A DNA stretch of 64,000 nt from Micavibrio_C sp964577255 (GCA_964577255.1 CAZNYM010000005.1:16087-80086); one strand, 5' to 3'; counted from the stretch's first letter, positions 18,794-30,600 are shown. Notes: a model not told the origin generated them from the letters alone. A program made the numbers and translations.

Positions 18794-20254
18794 GCCGCCC
18801 ACCAGCATATATTTCATGTTGAGGAAATCCTCGATGCCATAGCGCGATCCCTCGCGCCCGAGGCCTGACTCCTTCACCCCGCCGAAGGGGATGCTGGCGG
18901 CGGCGAGCAGCGGCTCGTTGATCCCCACCATGCCGTATTCCAGCGCCTCGGCCACGCGGAAGGCCTGCCCCAGCTCGCGCGTGTATATATAAGAGGCCAG
19001 GCCGAAGCGCGTATCGTTGGCGAGAGCAACCGCGTCGGCCTCGCTTTTGAAGGCGAACAGCCCGGCGACCGGGCCGAAGGTTTCCTCGGCGTGCACCAGC
19101 ATGGCGGGCGTCATGCCGGTCAAAAGGGTCGGTTCGTAAAACAGCGCGCCCGCCCCGCCGCGCTTCCCGCCCGCGACCAGTTTCGCGCCTTTGCCGAGGG
19201 CATCGGCGACATGAGCCTCGACTTTCTCAAGCCCCTGCTCGTTGATAAGCGGGCCGATCTGCACCCCGGGCGCGTCACCCGGGCCGCTTTTCAGCGCGGC
19301 GATGCGGGCCGCCAGCTTGCCGGCGAAGGCGTCGTGCACGCTTTCCTGCACGTAAATGCGGTTGGCGCACACGCAGGTCTGCCCGGCGTTGCGGAACTTG
19401 CTGGCGATGGCGCCGTCGGCCGCCTTGTCGAGGTCGGCGCTTTCAAACACGATGAAGGGCGCGTTACCGCCCAGCTCGAGCGACAGTTTCTTGATCGTCG
19501 ACGCCGCCTGCCGCATCAGGATCTTGCCCACCTCGGTCGAACCGGTGAAGGATATCTTTTTCACGAGCGGATGGGTGGTCAGCACTTCGCCGATGGCGGG
19601 CGCGCTCGCAAGCGACCCGGTGACGATGTTGAACACACCCGGGGGAATGCCGGCCTGTTCGGCGAGCGCCGCCAGCGCCAGAGCGGAAAGGGGGGTGTCC
19701 TCCGCCGGCTTGAGCACGACGGTGCAGCCAGCGGCCAGCGCCGGCGCCACCTTGCGCGTGATCATGGCGTGCGGGAAATTCCACGGCGTGATGGCGCCGA
19801 CGACGCCCACCGGCTCGCGCGTCACGATCACGCGCGCATCGGCCTTGTGGGTCATGATGGTATCGCCGTAGACGCGCCGGCCTTCCTCGGCGAACCATTC
19901 GATGAAGGACGCGCCGCTCAGTATCTCCCCGCGCGCCTCGGCAAGGGGTTTGCCCTGCTCGGCGGTGAGAAGGGCGGCCAGCGCGTCGGCGTTCTTCATG
20001 ACCAGATCGAACCAGACGCGCATGAGCCGCGCGCGGTCGTGCGCCAGCAGCGCGCGCCACGGGCCGAAAGCGGCCTGCGCCGCCAGCACCGCGTCTTTGG
20101 TATCGGCCGCGCCCATGTCCGGCACCTCGGCCAGCATTTTGCCGGTGGCGGGGTCGTGCACGGGGAAGCTTTTGCCGCTTTGCGCCGGCACCCACGCGCC
20201 GTTGACATAGGCGCGCTGGCGCAGCAGGGGGTGGCTTTTAAGGTCGATGGTCAT
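18788..20254 (-). CDS. gabD: NAD(P)-dependent succinate-semialdehyde dehydrogenase
   Basis: 488 residues from the ATG at 20254, which overlaps the corA stop by 4 bases; a longer upstream open frame only reads corA out of frame. Oxidises succinate semialdehyde to succinate. ALDH marks: GAITPWNFPHAMITRKVAPA, ISFTGSTEVGKILM (NAD loop), catalytic Glu in LELGGNAPFIVF and catalytic Cys in FRNAGQTCVCANRIYVQ. The CVCANR context and overall length fit GabD rather than betaine or other ALDHs. No GABA transaminase is adjacent. Last gene of the antiporter-corA-gabD operon. Confidence 0.92.
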   Translation of the reverse strand: MTIDLKSHPLLRQRAYVNGAWVPAQSGKSFPVHDPATGKMLAEVPDMGAADTKDAVLAAQAAFGPWRALLAHDRARLMRVWFDLVMKNADALAALLTAEQGKPLAEARGEILSGASFIEWFAEEGRRVYGDTIMTHKADARVIVTREPVGVVGAITPWNFPHAMITRKVAPALAAGCTVVLKPAEDTPLSALALAALAEQAGIPPGVFNIVTGSLASAPAIGEVLTTHPLVKKISFTGSTEVGKILMRQAASTIKKLSLELGGNAPFIVFESADLDKAADGAIASKFRNAGQTCVCANRIYVQESVHDAFAGKLAARIAALKSGPGDAPGVQIGPLINEQGLEKVEAHVADALGKGAKLVAGGKRGGAGALFYEPTLLTGMTPAMLVHAEETFGPVAGLFAFKSEADAVALANDTRFGLASYIYTRELGQAFRVAEALEYGMVGINEPLLAAASIPFGGVKESGLGREGSRYGIEDFLNMKYMLVGGL

Positions 20255-21360
20255 GGTGCATCCTTGGGTTTTCTTTTGCGCCCGCCGAGCCAGCCGCGAT
20301 GGCGGAAATAGCCGAGCAGGCCGCCCGTCACCGCCAGCATCACGGCGATGGAGAAGGGATAGCCGTATTCCCAGCGCAGTTCCGGCATGTTCCAGGGCGA
20401 GGCGTCGGGGTCGAAATTCATGCCGTACACACCGACAATGAAGGTCAGGGGGATGAAGATGGTGGCGATGATCGTCAGCACCTTCATGATCTCGTTCATC
20501 CTGTAGCTCAGGCTGGAGAGATAGATATCGACCAGCCCCGCCGCGCGCTCGCGGTAGATCTCGAGCAGGTCGAGCACCTGGATGACATGGTCGTGGCAGT
20601 CGCGCATATAAGGGTGGATGTCGTCGCGGATCATGGTGTTGTCGTCGGAGAGCAGGCTGATGACGTCGCGCAGCGGCCACATGACGTGGCGCAGGCCGCG
20701 CAGATCGCGCTTGATGTCGTGCGTGCGGGCGATGATCTCGGGTGTGGAATTGGCGATCACCGCGTCCTCGAGCTCGTTGAGCTGGTCGCCGTAAAATTCG
20801 AGCACCGGGAAATAGCCGTCGATGATCGCGTCGAGCAGGGCATAGGCGAGGTAATCGGGTCCCGCGCCGCGGATCTTGCGCCCCAAGCCGCGCCGCAGGC
20901 GGTCGCGCACGGGGTTCAGCACGTCGCCTGGATCCTCAAGGAAGGTCAGGACGTAGTTCTTGCCGAGGAACATGCTGAGCTGCTCGATGCAGAGCTTGCC
21001 GTCGCGGATCAGCATCATCTTGAGGATGACGAACAGGTTGCTGTCGTATTCGTCCGTCTTGGGCCGGTGGTTGATGTTGACAACATCCTCGAGCGCCAGC
21101 GGGTGCAGCGTGAACAGGTCGCCCAGCTGGCGGATGATATCGACCGAGCCCAGCCCCTCGACATTCACCCAGGTGACGGGCCATTTGGCGAGGAAGGGCT
21201 TGATGTCCTCGACCTTCGCGATCTCATGTTCGGCGATATTATTGTTGTCGTAGGCGAACAGGTGGATGCGCGGGAACGGCGCGCCCTCGGGCACGGTCAG
21301 GGTGCCGGGCGACGCGCCGGGCTGTTCGTGATGGCGCAGTTTCGTTTTTTTCTGTCTCAT
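20251..21360 (-). CDS. corA: magnesium/cobalt transporter CorA
   Basis: 369 residues. Large cytoplasmic N-terminal funnel domain (WVNVEGLGSVDIIRQLG, EDVVNINHRPKTDEYD), a long stalk helix, and two C-terminal TM helices with the selectivity-filter motif YGMNF at the end of TM1. Pentameric channel for Mg2+ or Co2+ uptake. Start overlaps the antiporter stop by 4 bases, and the stop overlaps gabD by 4, so the three genes form one translationally coupled unit. Confidence 0.95.
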   Translation of the reverse strand: MRQKKTKLRHHEQPGASPGTLTVPEGAPFPRIHLFAYDNNNIAEHEIAKVEDIKPFLAKWPVTWVNVEGLGSVDIIRQLGDLFTLHPLALEDVVNINHRPKTDEYDSNLFVILKMMLIRDGKLCIEQLSMFLGKNYVLTFLEDPGDVLNPVRDRLRRGLGRKIRGAGPDYLAYALLDAIIDGYFPVLEFYGDQLNELEDAVIANSTPEIIARTHDIKRDLRGLRHVMWPLRDVISLLSDDNTMIRDDIHPYMRDCHDHVIQVLDLLEIYRERAAGLVDIYLSSLSYRMNEIMKVLTIIATIFIPLTFIVGVYGMNFDPDASPWNMPELRWEYGYPFSIAVMLAVTGGLLGYFRHRGWLGGRKRKPKDAP

Positions 21361-22622
21361 GAGGCACTCTCCTCGGCGGCGGCTTCGGTATCCTCGCGGG
21401 TCTGGCGGTAACGGCGCAGTCGCGCGGCGCGGTAGAATTTTCCGCGGCGCAGGTAATTCATGCGCCGGATGGCGTAAGTCCAGGCCGGGGTCATGACGAG
21501 GCTCAGGACGATGATGGCGACCACGAATTTATACGCTTCCGGCTCGATGGCGGCCATGCTCAGGCCCAGCGCCGCCAGCACGAAGGAAAATTCCCCCACC
21601 TGGCCCAGCGTCGCGCCCACCATCACGGCATGGCGCCGCGACAGGCCCAGAAGCCGCAGCACCGTGATGTTGAAATAGGTCTTCAGGAACAGCAGCACGA
21701 ACAGGACGGCCAGCAGCGGCAGGGCGTTTTCGATTATAAATTTCATATCGAGCATGATGCCCACCGACAGGAAGAAGATCATCAGCAGCAGCTCGAAGAT
21801 CGGGCGGATATCCTCGTGGTAGCGCTGGTGGTTGTGCGTGCTGCCGATCGCCAGGCCTGCCAGGAATGCGCCGTAGGAGGCGGACAGGCCGACCGCGCCG
21901 GTCAGGGCGGCGGCGGTGAAGCAGATGGTGAGGGCGACGAGGACGGTCTGGCCCGCGTCGGGGAAGCTCGGGATCTTCATGCGCGAGAATTTGAACGGCC
22001 CCATGTCGCGCCCGCCCAGGGCGTAGATCACCACCACCATGAAGGCCAGGCCTCCGACGATGCGGGCGGCATCCTCGAGCTCGACGACGAACCCGCCCGC
22101 CGCGTCGTCGAGCGCGCTGATGACCAGCAGCATGGGAATGACGGCGAGATCCTGCGCCACCAGGATGCCCATGGTGGTCTTGCCGAGCATCGTCTCGTTC
22201 TCGCCCATGTCCTCGAGCAGTTTCAGGGCGACGGCGGTGCTGCTCAGCGACACGGCGAAGCCCAGAATGATGATGAGGTTGAGCGACCAGCCGAACAGCA
22301 GCCCCAGCGCCGCCATCGCCGCGAGGCCGCCGCCGATCTGCAGCAGCGCTGTGTTGACCGAAAGCCTGAAGCCGTCGAGGAAGCGGTGCGCATCCATTTC
22401 GAGGCCGATCACGAACAGGAGCAGGAGGATGCCGAGTTCGGAGAGGAATTTCATGTCGTGGTCGTTGCTGACGAATCCCAGCACCGAAGGGCCCAGGATC
22501 ATGCCGACGATGATGTAGCCGATGATGACCGGCTGGCCGAAGCGGCGCAGGATGCTGCCACCCGCGAAGGCGGCGGCCAGCACCAGGGCGATCTGGGAAA
22601 GGTCGGAGGCGTTTTCGTGCAT
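21357..22622 (-). CDS. CPA2 family cation:proton antiporter (KefB-like)
   Basis: 421 residues, about 12-13 TM helices. Typical CPA2 segments: RFGQPVIIGYIIVGMILGP, FVIGLEMDAHRF, SLSSTAVALKLLEDMGE, GKTTMGILVAQDLAVIPML and the FLAGLAIGSTHNHQRYHEDI region. It stops after the membrane domain with a short basic tail; no TrkA-N/RCK regulatory domain is present, unlike full KefB/KefC. Probably K+ or Na+/H+ exchange. First gene of the operon with corA and gabD. Confidence 0.9.
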   Translation of the reverse strand: MHENASDLSQIALVLAAAFAGGSILRRFGQPVIIGYIIVGMILGPSVLGFVSNDHDMKFLSELGILLLLFVIGLEMDAHRFLDGFRLSVNTALLQIGGGLAAMAALGLLFGWSLNLIIILGFAVSLSSTAVALKLLEDMGENETMLGKTTMGILVAQDLAVIPMLLVISALDDAAGGFVVELEDAARIVGGLAFMVVVIYALGGRDMGPFKFSRMKIPSFPDAGQTVLVALTICFTAAALTGAVGLSASYGAFLAGLAIGSTHNHQRYHEDIRPIFELLLMIFFLSVGIMLDMKFIIENALPLLAVLFVLLFLKTYFNITVLRLLGLSRRHAVMVGATLGQVGEFSFVLAALGLSMAAIEPEAYKFVVAIIVLSLVMTPAWTYAIRRMNYLRRGKFYRAARLRRYRQTREDTEAAAEESAS

Positions 22623-22756
22623 CGTTCTTCCGGCCCCTCCTTTTGCGATTGTTTTGTTGTATCAGTGTCTTGAAGCAGGGTAGTCTATTTATCCCGCTGC
22701 TGCAACGAGCCTGCGCCGGCGCGGTGCGGAAATTATGGCTCAAACGGAAAATTTTC

Positions 22757-23788
22757 ATGACGGACGACGCCGCGGCGCAAACACTGTTCCATCCCTTCGC
22801 GGAAGGGCTGGCGGTTCTGCCGCCGGGGCCGTTTCTGTTCACGCGCGCGCGCACGGGCCCGTGGCTGTCCGCCCTGACAAGGGAAACCACGCTTTGCATC
22901 CAGCCTTTACAACCGGAAGCCGGGATGCTGGCGCGTGCGGGCTGGAAGGTCGCGCCCGCGTTCGGCGATGATGGCGCGGATTTCGCCGCCGCCTTGGTGC
23001 TGTGGCCGAAAACGCAGGACGAAGCCCGTCACGATCTTGCCCGCGCCGCGCGGGCGCTGCGCGCGGGCGGGCTGCTGGCGGCCGCCGCCACGAACGACGC
23101 GGGAGGACGGCGCATCGAAGGCGCAATGAAGGAACTGGGTCTCGCGCCGCAGAAAATATCCAAGAACAAAGCGCAGGTGTGCTGGGCCTCCTGCAGCAAT
23201 CTGAATCGGGTGCGTGCCGATGAATGGATCGCGGCCGGCGGCTTCCGGCCGGTGGCGGATACGGGGCTGCAGACCTGCGCCGGGCTTTTCAGCGCCGATC
23301 ATGCCGACGCAGGATCGCTTTTGCTGCAGAGCCATCTGCCGGCGGATCTGAGCGGGCGTGGCGCCGATTTCGGTTGCGGTTACGGTTTGCCGGCGGTGTT
23401 TGCCGCGCGCCATTGTCCGGCGATCAGTCATTTGACGCTGATCGATCACGACGCTCGCGCGCTTGAAGCGTGCCGCCGCAACATGGAAGCGGCGCAGGCG
23501 CTGCCGTGCACGTATCTGTGGCACGATCTGCAGGAGGCGCCGCCGGTCGCCCCGGGCACGCTTGATTTCGTCTTCAGCAATCCGCCCTTCCATCAGGGGC
23601 ACGCCACTTTGCCGGCGCTCGGGCGCGCGTTCATCCGCCAGGCTGCGCTGCTGCTGAAACCCGGCGGAAAATTCCACATGGTCGCCAATACGCATCTTGC
23701 CTATGAGCAGGCGCTTGAGGCAGAGTTCAGCACCCACCGCCGGCTGCATCAGGCGCAGGGATTTAAAATTCTGGAAGCGATTAAATGA
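22757..23788 (+). CDS. RsmC/RlmG-like two-domain methyltransferase
   Basis: 343 residues from the ATG at 22757. The N-terminal half is a degenerate Rossmann domain. The C-terminal half has a functional SAM site (GADFGCGYGLPAVFAAR) and the base-methylation motif FVFSNPPFHQGH (NPPF), as in RsmC (16S m2G1207) and RlmG (23S m2G1835). The duplicated-domain layout is the hallmark of this pair; which guanine is the target cannot be decided. Overlaps the next gene by 4 bases. Confidence 0.85.
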   Translation: MTDDAAAQTLFHPFAEGLAVLPPGPFLFTRARTGPWLSALTRETTLCIQPLQPEAGMLARAGWKVAPAFGDDGADFAAALVLWPKTQDEARHDLARAARALRAGGLLAAAATNDAGGRRIEGAMKELGLAPQKISKNKAQVCWASCSNLNRVRADEWIAAGGFRPVADTGLQTCAGLFSADHADAGSLLLQSHLPADLSGRGADFGCGYGLPAVFAARHCPAISHLTLIDHDARALEACRRNMEAAQALPCTYLWHDLQEAPPVAPGTLDFVFSNPPFHQGHATLPALGRAFIRQAALLLKPGGKFHMVANTHLAYEQALEAEFSTHRRLHQAQGFKILEAIK

Positions 23789-24477
23789 ACAAGCCGCGTT
23801 TCGATTTCAAAGGTATCCTCTGGGATCTCGACAACACCCTGTACCGCACGGAAGAGGATCTTCTGCACGCCTTCAACCAGGCGATCGCGCGCGCCGCCAT
23901 CGACAACGGCCTGCCGCTGCCGCTCAAGGAAGCGACAGAACTGGCGCGCCGCTGCTTCGATGAAACCGGCTATAGCGGCTATTACTTTATCCATCAATAC
24001 GGCATCGACCGCGATGTGCTGCATTACAGTTCCCACCGCTTCACCGACGAGAAGATCATCACGAAGTCGGTCGAGGTGACGGAGATGTTCGGCCGCATCG
24101 AGACGCAGCACGCCCTGATCACGCACGGCGCGCGCGACTGGGCCATGCGCGTGCTTTTGCATCTGGATCTGCTGCACTGGTTCCCGCACGAGCATATCCA
24201 CGCGCTCGAGGATTTTGGATTCGAGAAGAAGTCGGCCAGCCCCGCGCCCTTCGTCCAGGCGCTCGCGGGGCTGGGACTGGCACCCGGCGAGGCGGTCATG
24301 GTCGAGGATACGATCGAAAATCTGCGCCTGCCGCGGGAGATGGGCCTGACCACGGTTTTCCTGACCCAGGGGCGCAAGCCGGATGCCATTCCCCCGTACG
24401 TCGATCATGTTTTCGAGAACACGCCCGCCTTCCTGCGGGCGGTGGAAAAAGAACGGGCGCGCCCGATACCTAATTAA
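23785..24477 (+). CDS. HAD-family pyrimidine 5'-nucleotidase (SDT1-like)
   Basis: 230 residues. HAD motif I LWDLDNTLYRTEED (near 12-26), motif II ALITHGARDWAM with His in place of the more common Asn, motif IV MVEDTIENLRLPREMG. A helical cap of SDT1/YjjG type lies between. Family members dephosphorylate pyrimidine nucleotides or related phosphates. Coupled to the methyltransferase by an ATGA overlap. The following 184-base gap carries the promoter of the secreted giant protein. Confidence 0.82.
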   Translation: MNKPRFDFKGILWDLDNTLYRTEEDLLHAFNQAIARAAIDNGLPLPLKEATELARRCFDETGYSGYYFIHQYGIDRDVLHYSSHRFTDEKIITKSVEVTEMFGRIETQHALITHGARDWAMRVLLHLDLLHWFPHEHIHALEDFGFEKKSASPAPFVQALAGLGLAPGEAVMVEDTIENLRLPREMGLTTVFLTQGRKPDAIPPYVDHVFENTPAFLRAVEKERARPIPN

Positions 24478-24551
24478 CATATTGAAAATAAATAGTTTTT
24501 TCCCAGGGCAGGGACAGTGCTTCTGGCAGCGCATTATTAACATAACAATAT

Positions 24552-24580
24552 TTGACAGAATGAAGAAAAACCAGTAAAAA
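24552..24580 (+). promoter_or_regulatory. promoter of the type I secretion locus
   Basis: Consensus TTGACA at 24552-24557, 17-base spacer, TAAAAA at 24575-24580. It sits in an AT-rich tract about 80 bases before the giant gene, whose AAGGAGAG ribosome site lies six bases before the ATG at 24662. Confidence 0.55.
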
Positions 24581-24661
24581 ACACTACCCCGCAGAGGAAG
24601 TTTTAACTATTTTGGGCGCCATGCCCAGCCCCGGAAGCCCGTACTCTTTAAGGAGAGAAGA

Positions 24662-27600
24662 ATGACCTGCACGATGTTCTCGGTCGATAAACCCCAGCCT
24701 GCCCAGAAAATCACGGTCGCCGTGCCCGACGAGGCGCAGCTGAACCTGGGGTTCACCAGCGCCGAGATCACCAACCGCTTGCAGGGTACTGACGGATCGC
24801 TGACCTTCACCTTCGCCGACGGCGGCGCGGTCACGATCAGCAATTTCGGCGAGCTGGCCGGCAAGGGCGCGCAGATGGTGATGGCCGACGGGCAGGCTCT
24901 GAGCGCCACGCAAATGCTCGCGGGCCTGCAGGGCGCCGCGGAAACGATCGCGCAGCCGGCTGCCGGGCAGGTCAGCGAGATCGTTCTCAAGCCGGGCCAG
25001 ACTTACGCGTTCAGTTTCACGGCCGCCGACAAGGCCGAGATCACCCAGCAGGGTGGTGCTCTGATCATCGCTTTCGATGACGGCGGCAAGATCGTGCTGA
25101 AGAATTTCAGCGAAGCCATCAACGCGGCCGACCCCGCCGAGATCGCCTATAACGGCGACACCGTGTCGCTGGTCGAATTCGCCGACATGATGAAGCTCGC
25201 CGACGCCATGAGCGACAAGATGGAAGAAGGCGCCCCCGCCACCGCCATCCGCAAGGAAGGCCCGGCCGCGATCGAACCGGCAGCGGGCGAGAAGGACGCG
25301 CAGCCGGCGCCCGACAAACGCAGCAGCCTTGAAACCACCGACGGCGACGATATGGCCGCGCTGGCGCAGCAATTGGCCGGCGTGGAACCGGCCGCAGGCG
25401 AGCAGGGCCAGGGCGGCAATAATTCCGCCGGCGGCTACGGCTTCAACAGCAGCGTCGATCCCGCCGCGCTCGTGGGCCTGGGCCCCATCGGCCCGATCGG
25501 CCCGACCGCGCTGCAGTTCGGCCTGCCTGAATTCAGGGACGAGCTTTTCTTCGTTGAAGATGAAATCGATCCGCCGGCCGCGCCGGTTTTCGAAGTGGCC
25601 GATGTGATGGTGCTTGAAGACGGCACCGTGCCTTTCATCGTTTTCGCAGGCAGCAATAATCCCGGCCCGGGCGTTGTCACCGTGCTGACTGTTTCCGGCA
25701 TTCCCGCCGGCTGGGGCGTCGATCCGCAGGGCGGCACGTACGATTCCGCCACCGGCACCTGGAGCATCGTTGTCAACGGCAGCTTCACGGGCGGGCCGCT
25801 GCTTTCACCTCCGGCCGACTCGGATATTGACAGGCTCGATCTGCAGGTCAGCGTCACCAACACCGATACCCAGACGGGCCTGAGCACCACGGCCGGCGGT
25901 ACCGCTGCCGTGATCGTCGACGCCGTGGCCGACGAGCCCGCGCTCTCGACCGCTGATGCGAGCGGCGATGAAGATACGCCGCTGCCGGTCGTCATCAATA
26001 CCGGCGTTACCGACACCGACGGTTCCGAAACCATCGTCCGCATTCTCATCTCGGGCGTGCCGCAGGGATTCGTCCCCTCGGCCGGCATCGATCTGGGCGG
26101 CGGCGTATGGCAGCTGACCCCGGCCGAACTTGCGGGTCTGACCATGACCCCGCCCGCCGACTTTACTGGCAGCATCAATATTGGCGTGGAAAGCTTCGCG
26201 CAGGAAACCAACACGAGCGACATCGAGCCCGACACCGGTAATAACGAAGCCAGCACGACTGGCGAACTGACCCTGACCTGGGGCCCGGTGGCCGATACGC
26301 CCGAACTGCGCGTCGATGATGCGCAAGTGAAAGAGGACGGCAACGTGTTCGTGCCCGTCGCCGCCACCCTGACCGACCGCGACGGTTCCGAATTCCTGAC
26401 CCTGAATGTCAGCGGCGTGCCCGCGGGCTGGATCCTGACCGGCGCCGGCTGGGCGCCGAGCGGTCCGGGCTCCTTCACGCTGGTGCTGGCGCCGGGCGCC
26501 GATTACGCCGGCGGTTTCACCCTGACGCCGACCACCAACAGCGACGTCGATCTTTCCGGTCTGCAGGTGGTCGCGTATTCGACCGAGATTGCCAACGGTG
26601 ATACCGCCGCGACCAGCGCTGCGATTGATGTGATCGTCGACGCCGTGGCCGACGTGCCGACCATCAATGCCGCCAACAACAGCGGCAACGAAAACACCGC
26701 GCTCGCCGTGAATATCGCGGCGGCGCTGACCGACCTCGACGGTTCGGAAGCCATCACCGGCTACCGCGTTACCGGCGTGCCGGACGGCTTCACCTTCAAT
26801 AAAGGCAGCAACGCCGGCGGCGGCGTATGGAACTTCGCGCCCGCGGATATCATCGGCCTGACGGTTACACCCCCGGCCAATTACACCGGCACTCTTAATC
26901 TGAACGCCATCGTGTTCAACACGGAAACGCCCGTCAGCGACGGCGAGTTCGATACAGCCGACAACAACAACCAGGCGAGCGATCCGTTCACCCTGACCTG
27001 GCGCCCGGTTGCGGATACGCCGGACATCACCGTGAACGGCGGCATCGACGACGCGCAGGTGAAGGAAGACGGCAGCGTCGTGATCCCGATCGTCGCCACG
27101 CTGGGCGCGGGCAGCTCGCCCGCCGCGTTCCTGACAGTTACGGTCACGGGCATCAATCCGGCCTGGGGCTTCAGCGTGCCTCCGGCTGCGGGCGGTGTTT
27201 ACAACAGCGCGGCGGGCACCTGGACGGTGACGCTGGCGCCGGGCGCTGCGCTCAACACCGTCATGACCTTCACCCCGCCGGCCAACAGCGATGTCGATCT
27301 TAACGGCCTGCAGGCCGTGGCCGTAGCGACCGAGCCCGCTTCAGGTACCACCGCTTCGGATACCGACGCCTTCCGCATCATCACCGACGCCGTGGCCGAC
27401 GTGCCGACCATCAATGCCGCCAACAACAGCGGCAACGAANNNNNNNNNNNNNNNNNNNNNNNNNNNNNNNNNNNNNNNNNNNNNNNNNNNNNNNNNNNNN
27501 NNNNNNNNNNNNNNNNNNNNNNNNNNNNNNNNNNNNNNNCGACGCCGTGGCCGACGTGCCGACCATCAATGCCGCCAACAACAGCGGCAACGAAAACACC

Positions 27601-30600
27601 GCGCTCGCCGTGAATATCGCGGCGGCGCTGACCGACCTCGACGGTTCGGAAGCCATCACCGGCTACCAGATCAGCGGCCTACCCGCGGGCTTCTCCTTTA
27701 ATAAAGGTACCGACGCGACCGGCGGGGTGTGGAACTTCACCCCGGCGCAGATCGCGGGCCTGCGGCTTATCCCGGCGGCCGGCTATGTCGGCAGCTTCAG
27801 CCTGACGGTCAAGGTGTTCAACGCCGAAACGGCCCTGGCGGGCGTCGAGGTCGACACCACCGACAACACCAACCAGGCGACGCGCACGCTGACCATCACC
27901 CTGACGCCGGACGATGTGCCCGTCATCACCCAGCCCGAAACTATCACGGTGGATGAGACCAATCTGGCGGGCGGCGTGATCACGGTGAACGACAGCATCA
28001 GCGCCAATTTCGGCACCGACACCCCGGGCAGCTTCAGCGCCAACGGCGGATTCTTCGCGGGCGTGCCGTTGTTCTCGAACGGCGCAGCGGTGAACGTCAC
28101 CCGCGCGGGCAACCTGTATACCGGCGCGACCGCGACAGGAACCGTATTCACCCTGCAGGTCAACACCAACGGCACTTACCAGTTCCGCCTGGTCGATACG
28201 CTCGATCATCCGAATGCGAACGACCACAACGACAACATCGTTCTGCAGTTCGGCGTGACCGCGACCGACAGCGAAGGCGACCCCGCCAACGGCGTGATCA
28301 CCGTCAATGTGCTCGACGACGGCCCCACGGCCTTCGCCGATTTCAATGTTGTGTCGAGTGACGCCGGTTCCTCGGTCGGCGGCAACGTCATGACCAACGA
28401 CACCAAGAGCCAGGACGCCCCGAACAAGATCATCAGCATAGCGCATGGCGGCAACGTTGTGGACGTTCCCGCCACGGGCGAGGTTTCGATCGCCGGCGAC
28501 CACGGCACCCTGACCATCCGCGCCGACGGTTCCTACACTTATACTGTGGATCCCTGCGGCGATGATGGCGGCGTGGGCGCGGTGCCTTACGCGTTCCCGG
28601 AAACGCGCGCTTTCCCGGCTCTGACGGAAGGCGTGGCAATCAGCGGCGACACGCTGAACAGCCGCGGCATCCATCCGCAGGCGCTTGACGTCAGCTACGC
28701 CGCCACCGTCGAGGTTACGTTCGTTTCCGACGGCGCGGGTTACAACAACACGCTGGGTGCCTATACCATCGCAGCCGACGGCACGCTGATGGCGGCGCAG
28801 ATCGTGGTGCCCAACGGCAACACCGCCGGCACAGCGCCGCACACGCTCGCGCTGCCGGGCGGCCAGGACGGCTTCGGCTTCTTCCTGATTGCCAACGGCT
28901 TCACGGTCAACAGCGGCTATGCAGGCCTTGATCTCGTCAACGGCACCCTGAACTTCGTGTACAGGAACGGCACGGCGCAGGAGCGCCTGGCCAAGGTCAG
29001 TGACCACGGTGCGGACATCGCGCTGGTCTATACCGCGCCGGGCGGCGCGGAAACTGTGCTGCAGGGCGCCGTCTATCACACCACCGACCGCGGCGGTTCG
29101 ACCGCCATCAACGTCGATGAAAGCATCCGCGTGGTTTCGGGCCTGCCCGATCCGTCGGATCCCAGCACGCTGCGCATCGGTTTTGAAGACCTGCCGGCCC
29201 TGGGCGACCGCGACTACGAAGACATCGTCTTCGATGTACAGATCAGCGCACGCCCGGGTGGAGACAATTGCGACTGCGGACCGGACGAGTTTACCTACGT
29301 CCTGCAGGACGCGGACAACGATAAATCGTCCTCGACCCTGACCATCACCTGCGCCGCGCCGCAGCTTATCGTCGGCAGCAACGTCGACGACAAGACCGGT
29401 TCGCAGACCGGCTGGCAAGAAGGCAACGGCAACGGTGTCATCAATGGCGGTCTGGCGGCGGACATCCTGATCGGCGACGTCGGCGGCGCCAGCTCGCAAA
29501 GCAAGACCCAGGACTACAACGTGGTCATGATGCTGGATGTCAGCGGCTCGATGGGCACGCGCGCGGACGTGAATTCGCGCCTGTCGCTGCTGCTGTCGGC
29601 AGTCAACAACCTGCTGACCGAGTTCAACGCCTACACGACCGGCGTCATCAAGGTGCACTTCGTTCCGTTCGGCACCGACGCCGGCGCCACCGGCACCTTC
29701 ACCGTCACCACGGCGGCGGGCCTGAACGCGGCGAAGGCGTATCTCAACACCATGCCGATCGGCGGCAATACCAACTACGAAGCGCCGCTGATGAAGGCGA
29801 ACGCGTGGCTGCAGGGCGCCGAGCCGATCCCCGGCGCGCTGACCTACAGCTACTTCATCACCGATGGCGAGCCGAACCGGTATCAGAACAATGCCAACCA
29901 GTCGGTCTTCAGTTCGGCCGAAGTCGTGATGAACGAGATCACCGGCGTGACCGATGCGGTCAACGACGTGGCGCTGCTGAAATCGCTGAGCACGGAAGTG
30001 ATCGGCGTCGGCATCAATATTGGCGCGGCGACGCTCGCCAACGTGGCGGTCATCGACTCGAACGGCGTGGCCCTGAACATCACCCAGGCCTCGCAGCTGG
30101 ATGTCGCCCTCGCAGCGGTCAGCCCGCTGAACCTGATTTCGGGTGCGGGCGCGGACGTTCTCAACGGTGGCGACGGCAACGACCTGATCTACGGCGACTC
30201 CGTCTACACGGATGCGCTGGCGCTGGCCCAGGGCCTCGACAGCCTGCCCGGTTCGGGCTGGGAAGTGTTCGCGCGTCTGGAGGCCGGTGAAGGTAACGAT
30301 GCCGGCTGGACCCGCGACGACACGGTCGCTTATATCAACGCCAACTTCAACGCGCTCGCGCAGGAATCGCTCAGCAGCCAGGGAACGGGCCGCGTCGGCG
30401 GCAACGACACCATCGCGGGCGGCGCCGGCAACGACATCATCTTCGGCCAGGAAGGCCGCGATGTCATCACGGGCGGCGCCGGCAATGACATTATCTTCGG
30501 CGGCACCGGCGACGATGTCTTCAAGTATATCGGTACTGGCGACGGCGTCGACGCGATCAAGGATTTCGACACCGGCAGCGACAGCCTGGATCTTTCCGCG

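Noticed and set aside
20255..20680. N-terminal extension of gabD
   Set aside because: Reads corA out of frame; the ATG at 20254 gives the normal GabD N-terminus.
24662..27439. CRISPR-like array
   Set aside because: The repeats are coding, about 750 bp in period and Ig-like; no short repeat-spacer pattern anywhere in the window.
27440..27539. Frameshift in the surface protein gene
   Set aside because: The frame change coincides with a placeholder gap of unknown true length.
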